Positions 41,622 to 50,423 of a DNA stretch of 54,152 nt are shown here, one piece after another. Each line of letters starts with the position of its first letter. Within the stretch, counting starts at the first letter, position 1. A model generated the notes under the pieces. It was not told the origin of the DNA. It made no database searches and saw nothing but the letters and a program-made list of their open reading frames with translations. This DNA comes from an uncultured Caulobacterales bacterium. GTDB taxonomy: Bacteria > Pseudomonadota > Alphaproteobacteria > Caulobacterales > Maricaulaceae. Made by a program: the position numbers and the translations under genes. Location of the stretch: NCBI GenBank assembly GCA_937928165.1, contig CALFVT010000010.1, positions 1 through 54,152 of the forward strand. Reading direction: 5' to 3'.

Positions 41622-41777
41622 GCTTTTATAATCTATTGCTCATTATAATCTATTGGTCAGGGCTTTAAGGGCCGTGGCCAAAGTGAGCCTTTCATTCGTG
41701 GCTCGATTTGACATTGCGGCGGCTTAAATTTTCTATACAACGCAGCTATATTTTTATGCATAAACACAGGTATAGCT

Positions 41778-43364
41778 ATGTCGCGCCTCCAAGACTTTTT
41801 ACCCGAGCTTTCTGAGTATAAACTTGATAGCAAAAATATTTTAAGCCTGTTTAAGCAAGAGCCTATGCGCCTTTCGCGCTTTGTGATTGAGGAAGGCCCG
41901 CTGCGCTTTGATGGCTCGAAACAAGCCCTAAGCACCGCCGGACTTGATGCGCTTTTAAGCCTCGCTGCCAAAATGGATTTAAACGGTTGGCGCGCCCGCT
42001 TCTTTGCGGGTGAGGCGATAAATACATCCGAAGACCGGGCTGTGCTGCATCCGGCTCTGCGCGGCGTTAGCGGCTCGCCGGAGGTGAAGGCGGCGGTTGC
42101 GGCTATGCGGGAACATATGCGCAGCTTTGCGAATAAAATTCGCAGCGAAGGCCAGTTTAAATCGATTGTGCATATTGGGATTGGCGGCTCTGATTTGGGG
42201 CCGCGCCTTGTGGCCGACGGTTTTGCTGCGAGTCAAACTCAGGCGCTTGAGCTGCGTTTTGCGGAAAATGTTGACGGCGCGTCAATTAATGATGCGCTTG
42301 ATGGGCTCGATGCGCAAACAACTTTGGTGGTTGTGGTGTCGAAATCTTTCACAACCCAAGAAACCCGCATGAATGCAGAAACGGCGCGGGCATGGCTGAA
42401 ACAAAGCCTTGGCGATAAGGCAGGGGCTCATTTTATTGCGGTGACCGCCAACCGTAACGGAGCCGAGGATTTTGATATTCCGGCGGATCAAATCTTTGAT
42501 TTTTGGGATTGGGTCGGCGGGCGATATTCTGTCTGGTCGGCGGTGGGACTGTCCTTGCAAATAGCGTATGGCCCCGATGCTTTTGATGATTTCCTGAAAG
42601 GCGCGGCCCGTATGGACCGGCATTTTCGAGATCAACCGTTAGGTGAAAACATCCCTGTTATTATGGCGATGATCGGTATTTGGAACCGCAATATGTTGGG
42701 GTATGAAAGCCTCGCAGTTATTCCCTATGCGCGCCGCCTGCGTAAATTTTCGGCCTTTCTCCAGCAGCTTGAGATGGAAAGTAACGGTAAGGAAATCACG
42801 CGCGGTGGCCATGACGCGGGGGTTACATGTCCGGTAATTTGGGGCGATGAGGGCACGAATGGTCAGCACGCCTTTTTCCAATGGCTCCATCAGGGGCCGA
42901 AAGGCGCGCCCGTCGATTTTGTCGCTGTGCTCCATGACCATGAAGCCCGGCCAGACCATCATCAAGCGCTTTTGGCGAATTGCTTTGCGCAGTCCGAAGC
43001 CTTGATGTGCGGGAAGTCTGAAGATACCGTCCGCGCAGAACTTGAGGCGGCGAACTGGGCGGCAGATAAGGTCAGCATTATTGCGCCGCAAAAAACCTTT
43101 AAGGGCAATCGTCCGTCTTCAACGATTACATTGACGGAATTATCACCTTTCGCATTGGGGCACCTGATTGCCCTTTATGAACATAAAGTCTTTGTGCAGG
43201 GCGTGATGTGGGGGGTGAATAGTTTCGATCAATGGGGCGTGGAACTTGGTAAGGTTTTGGCTAAAACGATTTTAACGGAAATGAAGGCCGGCGCGGTGGG
43301 CGATCATGACCCAAGCACGGCGGCGTTAATGGCCTTGGCCGCTCAAACCTCGCCGCGGCCTTAG
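41778..43364 (+). CDS. pgi: Glucose-6-phosphate isomerase
   Basis: A 528-residue isomerase that interconverts glucose-6-P and fructose-6-P. VSKSFTTQETRMNAETAR is the phosphate-binding stretch, GGRYSVWSAVGLSLQIAYG is the PGI signature 1, and GDEGTNGQHAFFQWLHQGPK with KTFKGNRPSSTIT carries the catalytic residues. The C-terminus has QWGVELGKVLA, the last signature. A short gene follows after 10 bases and may be co-transcribed. Confidence 0.96.
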   Translation: MSRLQDFLPELSEYKLDSKNILSLFKQEPMRLSRFVIEEGPLRFDGSKQALSTAGLDALLSLAAKMDLNGWRARFFAGEAINTSEDRAVLHPALRGVSGSPEVKAAVAAMREHMRSFANKIRSEGQFKSIVHIGIGGSDLGPRLVADGFAASQTQALELRFAENVDGASINDALDGLDAQTTLVVVVSKSFTTQETRMNAETARAWLKQSLGDKAGAHFIAVTANRNGAEDFDIPADQIFDFWDWVGGRYSVWSAVGLSLQIAYGPDAFDDFLKGAARMDRHFRDQPLGENIPVIMAMIGIWNRNMLGYESLAVIPYARRLRKFSAFLQQLEMESNGKEITRGGHDAGVTCPVIWGDEGTNGQHAFFQWLHQGPKGAPVDFVAVLHDHEARPDHHQALLANCFAQSEALMCGKSEDTVRAELEAANWAADKVSIIAPQKTFKGNRPSSTITLTELSPFALGHLIALYEHKVFVQGVMWGVNSFDQWGVELGKVLAKTILTEMKAGAVGDHDPSTAALMALAAQTSPRP

Positions 43365-43374
43365 GGGACATCTA

Positions 43375-43635
43375 GTGCCAGAGCGTAAATGGCCAGATCA
43401 CTTTATTCCCTCGCCGCCGCGCGCGGATGACGGCAGGCTGACAACCTCTGAGATTGTTGCGATGGCTTGGGATGATGAGACTAGTTTTGATGATATAAAA
43501 TCACAATCGGGACTGGCGGAAAAAGAAGTCATTCAAATCATGCGCGCCCATATGAAACCGAGTAGTTTTCGTATGTGGCGCAAACGTGTATCGGGCCGCG
43601 CGAGTAAACATCAGCAAAAGATAAACGGCACGTAA
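43375..43635 (+). CDS. TIGR03643 family protein
   Basis: An 86-residue protein of the TIGR03643 family. TSEIVAMAWDDETSFDDIKSQSGLAEKEVIQIMRAHMKPSSFRMWRKRVSGRASKH is recognisable by the landmarks EIVxMAWDDxTxFDxI, GLxEKEVI and MKPSSFxxWRxRV. The middle looks like a helix-turn-helix, and the tail is basic. The role is unknown. It starts with GTG (43375), with AGGGG 8-9 bases before it, and directly follows pgi. Confidence 0.85.
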   Translation: MPERKWPDHFIPSPPRADDGRLTTSEIVAMAWDDETSFDDIKSQSGLAEKEVIQIMRAHMKPSSFRMWRKRVSGRASKHQQKINGT

Positions 43636-43662
43636 AGGGCTGTAAGTAAACGGCTGAGCGGC

Positions 43663-44262
43663 CTATTTTTTAGGCGGTGGGGATTCGCTGTCTTTGGCGG
43701 CCCAATGACGGCGGCAGAGGCTAATATAGCGCTCATTGCCGCCAATTTCGATTTGCGTGCCGGCGCTATCGGCTTGTCCATCGGGGGCAATACGAAGGGT
43801 CATAATGGCTTTACGCCCGCACCAACACAGGGTTTTAATCTCTTTAATATTATCAGCTATAGCCAATAAGGCAGCGCTGCCCGTAAAAAGTTCCCCTTTA
43901 AAATCTGTCCGAAGGCCGTAGCACATGACGGGAAGGCGGGTGGTATCCGCCACGCGCGCAAGCTGCCAGACTTGCTGGGTGGATAGAAATTGCGCTTCAT
44001 CGACGAGGATGCAATTTAGTGGGGTCTCAGCGTGTTTTTGTTTGATATAGGCCTCAAGATCCGTTTCGCCGCAGAAGTTATTGGCCTCTCCGGTAATGCC
44101 TATACGCGACGCAATAGACTCGCTCTGCTCGCAGCGGTCATCAATGGCGGGCTTTAGCAAAAGCGTGCGCATGCCCCGTTCATCGTAATTATAGGCGGCC
44201 TGCAATAATATGGTTGATTTGCCAGCATTCATGGCGCCGTAATTAAAATAGAGCTTTGCCAT
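43663..44262 (-). CDS. tdk: Thymidine kinase
   Basis: A 199-residue thymidine kinase of the type II (TK1) class that phosphorylates thymidine for salvage. The Walker A sequence is GAMNAGKSTILLQAAY near residue 11-25, CILVDEAQFL the Walker B with the catalytic Glu, and MCYGLRTDFKGELFTGSAALLAIAD the lid/nucleoside stretch. KTLCWCGRKA and the later C-x-RH carry the zinc ligands. The start is preceded by AGGAGG, the inner copy of an 18-bp duplicated sequence. It is convergent with the TIGR03643 gene. Confidence 0.95.
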   Translation of the reverse strand: MAKLYFNYGAMNAGKSTILLQAAYNYDERGMRTLLLKPAIDDRCEQSESIASRIGITGEANNFCGETDLEAYIKQKHAETPLNCILVDEAQFLSTQQVWQLARVADTTRLPVMCYGLRTDFKGELFTGSAALLAIADNIKEIKTLCWCGRKAIMTLRIAPDGQADSAGTQIEIGGNERYISLCRRHWAAKDSESPPPKK

Positions 44263-44270
44263 TTATCCCG

Positions 44271-44306
44271 CCTCCTATGCTATGCGCGCCTCCCATGTTA
44301 TGCGCG
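44271..44306 (-). repeat. 18-bp tandem duplication containing the tdk ribosome site
   Basis: Two adjacent copies, 44271-44288 and 44289-44306, differ at only 2 of 18 bases. Each reads, on the minus strand, a CGCGCATA start with a GGAGG end, so the ribosome-binding site of tdk is duplicated. The inner copy has AGGAGG 8 bases before ATG; the outer GGGAGG is too far to serve that ATG. Confidence 0.8.
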
Positions 44307-44465
44307 AGCTTTCTTTTGTCGTGAGTCGTAAAATCCCGCTAGGATGATTTTGGCGGAAATATGTATTTCTGTTTAGATGCGGCGGAAAAATTCATACTTC
44401 CAATCTTGCGAAAAGCCTTTAAACCCGCGCCTATAAGCTGCATATGTGCGAATGAAGAGATGAAT

Positions 44466-45953
44466 ATGAGTAAAACCAACAAACCCTTCCGCCCTAAGGC
44501 GCGCCGACCGCGCGGATTTGAAGACCGCCCGGCCGATATATTACGCGCCGAAGATGCCCTAATAAAGGCGGCTTTTGGTGTTTACGACTCCTTTGGTTTT
44601 GAGCCTTTGCAAACGCCGGCCTTTGAATATGCGGATGCACTTGGTAAGTTTTTGCCTGATGAAGACCGGCCCAATGTTGGGGTTTTTGCGCTGCAGGATG
44701 ATGATGAGCAGTGGCTCTCTTTGCGCTATGATCTCACCGCGCCGCTAGCCCGTTATGTGGCTGAGAATTATGACGGCCTTGCTAAACCTTTTCGCCGCTA
44801 TCAGGCAGGCCGTGTGTTCCGTAATGAAAAACCGGGGCCGGGGCGGTTTCGTGAATTTACCCAATGCGACGCGGATAGTGTCGGCGCAGCCGGCGCGGCG
44901 GTAGATGCAGAGATGATTATGATAGCCGCAGAGGTGATGCGCGCGGCGGGGCTTAAGGATGAGCAATATGCGGTGCGAGTGAATAACCGAAAATTACTCG
45001 ACGGCATTCTCGAAAGCTCAGGTGTGCCCAATACGGATGACGGTGCGCAGCAACGCCTACAAGTGCTGCGCGCAATTGATAAGCTTGACCGTCTGGGCCC
45101 AGACGGCGTGGCTGCGCTTTTGGGGGACGGCCGTAAAGATGATAGCGGAGATTATACGCAGGGCGCAAAATTAGGCGCAGATGGTATTAAAGCCGTGCTA
45201 GGTTTCACAACCGCTAGCCGCGCAGGCCGGGTTGAAACAATCGCTGCTCTTGAAGCCCTTGTTGGCACATCAGAGCGCGGCCTTGCAGGATGCCGCGAGC
45301 TTGCCGAGATTGACCTGCTTTTAACTGCAAGTGGTTATGGCCCTGAGCGCGTTAGCTTTGATACATCGATTGTGCGCGGGCTGGGCTATTATACAGGGCC
45401 AGTTTTCGAAGCGGAATTATTAGCCGATATTAAAGATAAAAAGGGCCGCCCGGTGCGGATTGGCTCCATTGGCGGGGGTGGGCGCTATGATGATTTGGTC
45501 TCGCGGTTTCGCGGACAAGCGGTTCCGGCCACGGGCTTTAGCTTTGGCGTCTCGCGCTTTGTAACAGCGCTGCAAAAAATGAACGCCCTAGAAACGGCAG
45601 CCAAGCCGCCCGTTATCATTTGTGCCTTTGACCGCAGCCTTATGGCAGATTATTTTAAAATCGCCGCAGAGCTTCGGGCGGGCGGGCTTCGGGCCGAAGT
45701 CTTTATTGGCGCAGGGAATATTACCAAACAGATGAAATATGCAGATCGCCGCGGGGCGCAATTTGCGGTCCTCATGGGTTCTGATGAACAGGCCGCAGGG
45801 CAAGTGACCGTTAAAGACCTTTATCTTGGCGCGGAAATGGCAAAAGCGATTGAATCTAACGCAGAATGGAAAGCGGCGCGGCCTGCCCAAGAAACCATTA
45901 AGCGCGCTGATTTGCACTCATATCTTCAACAGGCTATAAAGAGCGGCACATAA
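44466..45953 (+). CDS. hisS: Histidine--tRNA ligase
   Basis: About 495 residues, class II. Motif 2 is PFRRYQAGRVFRNEKPGPGRFREFTQCDADSVG (landmarks RVFRNEKP, GRFREF); the His-binding signature FDTSIVRGLGYYTGPVFE and motif 3, TGFSFGVSRF, follow. The C-terminal anticodon domain has FIGAGNITKQMKYADRRGAQFAVL. The length is above the usual 420 or so and the motif 2 loop (FREFTQCDADS) is of the alphaproteobacterial kind, where HisRS and its tRNA lack the usual G-1 recognition. I chose ATG 44466 because GAAGAG is about 6 bases upstream; an ATG at 44460 and longer readings are less likely. Confidence 0.94.
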   Translation: MSKTNKPFRPKARRPRGFEDRPADILRAEDALIKAAFGVYDSFGFEPLQTPAFEYADALGKFLPDEDRPNVGVFALQDDDEQWLSLRYDLTAPLARYVAENYDGLAKPFRRYQAGRVFRNEKPGPGRFREFTQCDADSVGAAGAAVDAEMIMIAAEVMRAAGLKDEQYAVRVNNRKLLDGILESSGVPNTDDGAQQRLQVLRAIDKLDRLGPDGVAALLGDGRKDDSGDYTQGAKLGADGIKAVLGFTTASRAGRVETIAALEALVGTSERGLAGCRELAEIDLLLTASGYGPERVSFDTSIVRGLGYYTGPVFEAELLADIKDKKGRPVRIGSIGGGGRYDDLVSRFRGQAVPATGFSFGVSRFVTALQKMNALETAAKPPVIICAFDRSLMADYFKIAAELRAGGLRAEVFIGAGNITKQMKYADRRGAQFAVLMGSDEQAAGQVTVKDLYLGAEMAKAIESNAEWKAARPAQETIKRADLHSYLQQAIKSGT

Positions 45954-45982
45954 AAAAACGCCGTAAGCTAAAGCCTACGGCG
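45952..45982 (-). terminator. Terminator-like hairpin on the minus strand at the end of hisS
   Basis: Stem CGCCGTA / TACGGCG (45959-45982), extended inwards by GC-TAAA-GC, is flanked on its left by seven A (45952-45958) that include part of the hisS stop codon. Read on the minus strand it is a classic terminator. On the plus strand there is no T-run after it. It may block antisense transcription into hisS or act in a weaker form for hisS itself. Confidence 0.55.
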
Positions 45983-46106
45983 CAAGTCATAAGAGAGAGA
46001 CAACTCATCAAAGCGATAAGTTGATATTCATATAGGATGTGGGGCCTGAACCGAGTCTGAATGAACGCCGCATAAACACATGAGGCATATTTACGAAAGT
46101 TTAATC

Positions 46107-46793
46107 ATGAGTCAGCTTGACCTGCGGGTTATCCCCGTCACGCCGTTTTCGCAAAATTGCAGCTTGCTTTTCGACACCCAAAGCAAAGAGGCCGTGCTTG
46201 TTGATCCGGGCGGCGAGGCCGATAAAATATTAGGCGAGATAAAAAATTTGGGTTTAACCCTTAAGGAAATATGGCTCACCCATGGACATTTGGATCATGC
46301 CGGCGGAGCCGATGAAATCCGCGAAAAAACAGGCGTATCTGTCATTGGCCCGCATAAGGACGACCAGTTTTGGATGGACGAGATTGAAACCCATTGGGCC
46401 AATTACGGTCATGCTGGCATGGGCCGAAACCTTGTGCCTGACCGTTATTTGGAAGACGGCGAGCAGCTCTCACTGGGCGGTGCAGTTTTTAATGTTGTTC
46501 ACACGCCGGGCCATACCCCGGGCCATGTGGTGATCTATAACCAAGATATGAAAATTGCTTTTGTCGGGGATGTGTTATTTCGCGGCTCCATTGGGCGTAC
46601 GGATTTTCCGAAAGGAAGCCTTAATGATCTTGTGAACTCTATTCGCACGAAATTATGGCCGCTTGGAGGAGATATGCGCTTTATCCCCGGCCACGGCCCG
46701 ATGAGCACGTTTGGCGCAGAGCGGGCGGATAACCCTTTTGTCGGAGACCGTGTGATTGATCAGGCCGCGCCCAATGATTCGGGCGTGATGTAG
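46107..46793 (+). CDS. Metallo-beta-lactamase fold hydrolase (YcbL/glyoxalase II-like)
   Basis: About 228 residues. WLTHGHLDHAGGADEI has the HxHxDH metal site, VHTPGHTPGHVVIY the next His, FVGDVLFRGSIGRTD the bridging Asp, and RFIPGHGPMSTFGAE the last His. VNSIRTKLWPLGGD is like YcbL, a single-domain relative of glyoxalase II. Two metal ions should bind. I chose ATG 46107 (MSQLDLRV); a longer reading begins at 46080. It is convergent with the pterin dehydratase gene, with 2 bases between them. Confidence 0.9.
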   Translation: MSQLDLRVIPVTPFSQNCSLLFDTQSKEAVLVDPGGEADKILGEIKNLGLTLKEIWLTHGHLDHAGGADEIREKTGVSVIGPHKDDQFWMDEIETHWANYGHAGMGRNLVPDRYLEDGEQLSLGGAVFNVVHTPGHTPGHVVIYNQDMKIAFVGDVLFRGSIGRTDFPKGSLNDLVNSIRTKLWPLGGDMRFIPGHGPMSTFGAERADNPFVGDRVIDQAAPNDSGVM

Positions 46794-46795
46794 CT

Positions 46796-47068
46796 TTAAG
46801 CTGCAGCCTTTTCCATGGCTTTTGCCAAGGCGATATCTTTATGGGTAACGCCGCCTGCGTCATGGGTGGTGAGGGTCACATCCACGCGGTTATAGACATT
46901 AAACCATTCGGGATGATGATCCATTTTATCTGCAATAATCGCAATTTGCGTCATAAAACCAAAGGCCGCTGCGAAATCGTCGAATTTAAAAACCTTCGTA
47001 ATAAAATCATCCCCACCCGTCCATCCGGTAAGGTCATTGACGGCGTCTTTTGGGTTTAAACGTTCCAT
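46796..47068 (-). CDS. phhB: Pterin-4a-carbinolamine dehydratase
   Basis: A 90-residue dehydratase that recycles tetrahydrobiopterin-type cofactors after phenylalanine hydroxylation. [47 protein letters not shown] carries the motif HHPEW-x-N-x-Y and the T-H-D-x-G-G-(L/V)-T segment. No phenylalanine hydroxylase gene is in the window, so it might also serve another role, such as the pterin cofactor of a different enzyme. An aromatic aminotransferase gene lies about 2 kb away. Confidence 0.93.
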   Translation of the reverse strand: MERLNPKDAVNDLTGWTGGDDFITKVFKFDDFAAAFGFMTQIAIIADKMDHHPEWFNVYNRVDVTLTTHDAGGVTHKDIALAKAMEKAAA

Positions 47069-47173
47069 GGTGCATCCTTATTTAATTTACATTTTACAGC
47101 GTCATAGCGCGTGACCTTTTCACTGTTAAGAGCTAAAGCGCGTTCATTGTTATAATAAAACGAAGCCCGTAAT

Positions 47174-47548
47174 ATGCGTTTATTGAAAACCCAGTATGCC
47201 TCATATGGTTTTAAACTTGTTTTTATTGCGGCCGTTACCGTTATTACGTTTGAGTCTTTGATAGCACCTATCCATAGCGCTACGCCGTCAACTCATGATA
47301 AATTAGTACATTTTGGCGCTTATTTCATTTTAAGCTTACTAGCCTTCTTGGCCTATCCAAAGGTCAAGCTGTGGATATTAGGTTTGGGTTTACTTGTCCT
47401 TGGCGGTGGTTTGGAGATCGCTCAAGAGCTGATGAAACAAGGCCGCGATGGCTCGATTGCAGATCAGCTAGCAAATGGCGGCGGCGTTGTTCTCGGGCTT
47501 ATATTAGTTAAAATTTTTATGGCTTTTTTTAACCGCTCTAAACCCTAA
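47174..47548 (+). CDS. VanZ-like family membrane protein
   Basis: A 124-residue protein of the VanZ family with four hydrophobic segments, near 16-32, 45-60, 66-83 and 100-118. STHDKLVHFGAYFILSLLAFL and GGGLEIAQELMKQGRDGSIADQLANGGGVVLGLIL are the family landmarks (HxxAYFxL, GxxxExxQxxxxxRxxxxxDxxAN). Function is unclear; VanZ in enterococci gives low teicoplanin resistance, not a guide here. It is monocistronic. Confidence 0.87.
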   Translation: MRLLKTQYASYGFKLVFIAAVTVITFESLIAPIHSATPSTHDKLVHFGAYFILSLLAFLAYPKVKLWILGLGLLVLGGGLEIAQELMKQGRDGSIADQLANGGGVVLGLILVKIFMAFFNRSKP

Positions 47549-47570
47549 AATAATTCACTTGTTTTTAGCC

Positions 47571-47595
47571 AAAAAAAAACCCGCATGACGCGGGC
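47571..47595 (-). terminator. Rho-independent terminator of the AGCS symporter gene
   Basis: On the minus strand GCCCGC-GTCAT-GCGGG is followed by nine T. It lies 27 bases after the stop of the symporter (47622). It also separates the convergent VanZ gene. Confidence 0.9.
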
Positions 47596-47621
47596 TTAAA
47601 GGCGTTATAAGGCGGTGTGCC

Positions 47622-49079
47622 CTATGTCTTATTATCGATAATGGCGCCGTCTTTTTCCGCTTTTAGCTTAGCAAAATAGTCTTTTGTGAGTGCAAAGACC
47701 AAGGGCGAGAGCAGGATAAGCGCGATCAAGTTTGGTGCGGCCATCAGGCCGGTTAAGGTGTCAGCCATGAGCCAAGCTAAATTAACTATATTGGTAATAC
47801 TGCCTTCAAGCATAAGAACAGCGGAGCCTAAAAATACGACGATAATCCAGCATATTCTAAAAGGTAAGATAGATTTTTCTTTGAATAAGAAGGCGCAACA
47901 CCGCTCACCATAATAGCTCCAGCCTAATATAGTTGTAAAACCAAAGACGATAAGGCCGACGGTAACAATATGTTTCCCGATACCCGTCAATGTTGCGTCA
48001 AAAGCAGCTGCAGTTAAGGGGGCTCCCGTGTCGCAACCTAAAGGTTGCGTTCCTGTTATAAAGGTTGAAAGGGTTTCACTATTAGGAACACATTCGGGCC
48101 CGACAATACCAGACGTTAAAATGATAAGTGCCGTGACTGTACACACAATTAGCGTATCAATAATCGTGCCCAACATGGCAATAATACCTTGATTAACGGG
48201 GTTGTTGTTCTGCGCGGCCGCATGGGCAATCGGTGCAGAGCCTTGCCCGGCTTCATTTGAGAAAATGCCGCGGGCGACACCCTTTTGCATAGCGAGCATA
48301 ATAAGGCCAATAGAAATGCCGGCTCCAGCGCTATCAAAACCAAATGCGCCCTTAAAAATTGCGCCAAAAGCTGCGGGAACATTTGCGGCATTTAAAAAGA
48401 TAATTAAAAGCCCTGCACCCATGTAAGCAATAGCCATAATGGGGACAAGCTTACCTGCAACACCAGCGATACGTTTGACGCCGCCTAAGATAACAGCTGC
48501 GGCCCCAAGAGCTAGGACAATACCTGTAATCATGGGGGATAGCCCATATGTTTCTTTGACGGCATCGGCAATGGAGTTTGATTGGATATAAGCACCTGTA
48601 CCCCAAGAGGCTAAAACGCCAAAGGCTGCAAAAGTTCCAGCAAGCCACATCCATTTTTTACCAAGTCCATTTTTAATGTAATACATCGGGCCGCCAACGC
48701 GGTTACCATTGGCATCAATTTCGCGAAATTTAACCGCTAAAACACCTTCGGAATATTTTGTGGCGGTACCGACAATGGCTGTCATCCACATCCAAAATAC
48801 GGCGCCGGGCCCGCCAATGGCAATGGCCGCTGCAACGCCTGCGATATTTCCTGTCCCGATTGTGGAGGACAGAGCCGTCATAAGTGCTTGGAACGGCGTG
48901 ACATCTCCATCCTCAGCCGAAGGGTCGCGTTTTTTAAATAATTCTCTGAAGGCGTAAGGAATTTTTGAAATAGATAAGCCTTTAAGGCCGATTGATAAAT
49001 ATAGGCCTGTCAATAGGAGTAAGGAGAGCATAGGTATGCCCCAAACTTGATCGTTCACCTTTTGAATTAACTCTTCCAT
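47622..49079 (-). CDS. Sodium:alanine symporter, AGCS family
   Basis: A 485-residue Na+-coupled alanine or glycine importer with about ten to eleven hydrophobic segments. The first part has IPMLSLLLLTGLYLSIGLKGLSI, then ALMTALSSTIGTGNIAGVAAAIAIGGPGAVFWMW (landmarks S-x-x-x-G-T-G-N-I), YYIKNGLGKKWMWLA, and RGIFSNEAGQGSAPIAHAAA with the family signature FSNEAGxGSA. The C-terminal tail is short and charged. It is a single-gene unit with its own terminator. Confidence 0.95.
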   Translation of the reverse strand: MEELIQKVNDQVWGIPMLSLLLLTGLYLSIGLKGLSISKIPYAFRELFKKRDPSAEDGDVTPFQALMTALSSTIGTGNIAGVAAAIAIGGPGAVFWMWMTAIVGTATKYSEGVLAVKFREIDANGNRVGGPMYYIKNGLGKKWMWLAGTFAAFGVLASWGTGAYIQSNSIADAVKETYGLSPMITGIVLALGAAAVILGGVKRIAGVAGKLVPIMAIAYMGAGLLIIFLNAANVPAAFGAIFKGAFGFDSAGAGISIGLIMLAMQKGVARGIFSNEAGQGSAPIAHAAAQNNNPVNQGIIAMLGTIIDTLIVCTVTALIILTSGIVGPECVPNSETLSTFITGTQPLGCDTGAPLTAAAFDATLTGIGKHIVTVGLIVFGFTTILGWSYYGERCCAFLFKEKSILPFRICWIIVVFLGSAVLMLEGSITNIVNLAWLMADTLTGLMAAPNLIALILLSPLVFALTKDYFAKLKAEKDGAIIDNKT

Positions 49080-49229
49080 GATTGTCCCTTTAGCCGCATT
49101 TTATTATTTGCATCAGACCATAGTTAGAATTGCCTGCCGATCAAGGAAATAAACCGTGAAAAGAGCTTTTCAAATAGGGCCGCTTTGGCTAGGGGCTTGG
49201 GTATATTTATTGCGATAGAGAGTGATATT

Positions 49230-50423
49230 ATGTTTGAAGCGCTTATGGCCCGCCCCCCGGATGCGATTATGGCCCTCATGGAAATGTGCCGTTCTGACCC
49301 AAACCCGAATAAAATTGATCTGGGTGTGGGTGTTTATAAAGACGAACAAGGCCGCACGACAATTTTGGACAGTGTCAAACAGGCCGAGCAGCTTTGGCTC
49401 AATGAAGAGCAGACAAAGACCTATATAGGTACAGTCGGAAATAAGGTGTTTTCAAATCATATGATGGACTTGATTTTGGGCAAAGATCACAAGGCCTTAT
49501 CAGAGGGCCGGGTGGCGATGTCTCAATCCGCCGGGGGAAGCGGGGCGCTACGCCTCGCCGCTGAGCTTATCAAAGAAGCCGCGCCGGAGGCCGTTATTTG
49601 GGCGAGCACGCCGACATGGGCCAATCATGTGCCCCTCATTACCTCTGCGGGCCTTAAAATGGAAGGCTATCCCTATTATAACCGGGAGACCCTCTGTGTT
49701 GATTTCGAGGATATGATTAATCACCTTGATTGCAAAGCCAAGGCGGGGGATGTGGTTTTGCTTCATGGCTGCTGTCATAATCCCACAGGGGCTGATTTAT
49801 CTGATAAACAATGGGATGTTTTGGCAAAGTTCTTGGCGGATAAAAAACTCTTACCCTTTGTTGATTTGGCCTATTTTGGGTTGGGGCGCGGCCTTAAAGA
49901 AGATGTCTATGGCCTGCGTAAAGTCGTGGCCACTTGTCCTGAAGTTCTTATCGCCGCGAGCTGTTCAAAGAATTTTGCCCTTTACCGGGAACGCACAGGC
50001 ATGGCCGCCGTTGTGACAGCAACGCCCGAGGCGGCCAAGGCGGCGCAAAGCCAATTTGGCGCGATACAGCGTAAAATTATCTCCATGCCGCCCGATCACG
50101 GCGCAGCGGTCGTCGCCCGTATTTTAGGGGATGCGGCCTTGAAAACCCAGTGGATGGCCGAAGTGGACATGATGCGCGGGCGGATTACAGATCTTCGCAA
50201 AACGTTATCAGATGCACTCAATGTGCAAGGCGGGGAAGTGGTTGCTAAGGCTGTGCGGGAGCAAAAGGGCATGTTCTCAACCTTGCCTGTCACCCAAGCG
50301 CAGGCTGAAGCTCTGCGCACGCAGCATTCCGTTTATATAACCAATTCGGGACGGGCGAATATTGCCGGCGCTAATCTTGAAAATATCCCGCGTCTTGCGG
50401 AGGCTATTTTAGCCGTTCTCTAA
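49230..50423 (+). CDS. Aromatic/aspartate amino acid aminotransferase, PLP-dependent class I
   Basis: About 397 residues of the class I aspartate/aromatic aminotransferase family (TyrB/AspC-like). MARPPDAIMALMEMCRSDPNPNKIDLGVGVYKDEQG is the N-terminal signature, HGCCHNPTGADLSDKQW the cofactor-binding segment (Asn), PFVDLAYFGLGRG the Asp-to-pyridine stretch, and AASCSKNFALYRERTG the Schiff-base Lys (about K247). C-terminal ITNSGRANIAG carries the substrate Arg. I chose ATG 49230 (MFEALMARPP); a reading from 49185 has no further support. It may supply phenylalanine/tyrosine keto acids. It is convergent with ygfZ, overlapping it by 4 bases. Confidence 0.92.
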   Translation: MFEALMARPPDAIMALMEMCRSDPNPNKIDLGVGVYKDEQGRTTILDSVKQAEQLWLNEEQTKTYIGTVGNKVFSNHMMDLILGKDHKALSEGRVAMSQSAGGSGALRLAAELIKEAAPEAVIWASTPTWANHVPLITSAGLKMEGYPYYNRETLCVDFEDMINHLDCKAKAGDVVLLHGCCHNPTGADLSDKQWDVLAKFLADKKLLPFVDLAYFGLGRGLKEDVYGLRKVVATCPEVLIAASCSKNFALYRERTGMAAVVTATPEAAKAAQSQFGAIQRKIISMPPDHGAAVVARILGDAALKTQWMAEVDMMRGRITDLRKTLSDALNVQGGEVVAKAVREQKGMFSTLPVTQAQAEALRTQHSVYITNSGRANIAGANLENIPRLAEAILAVL

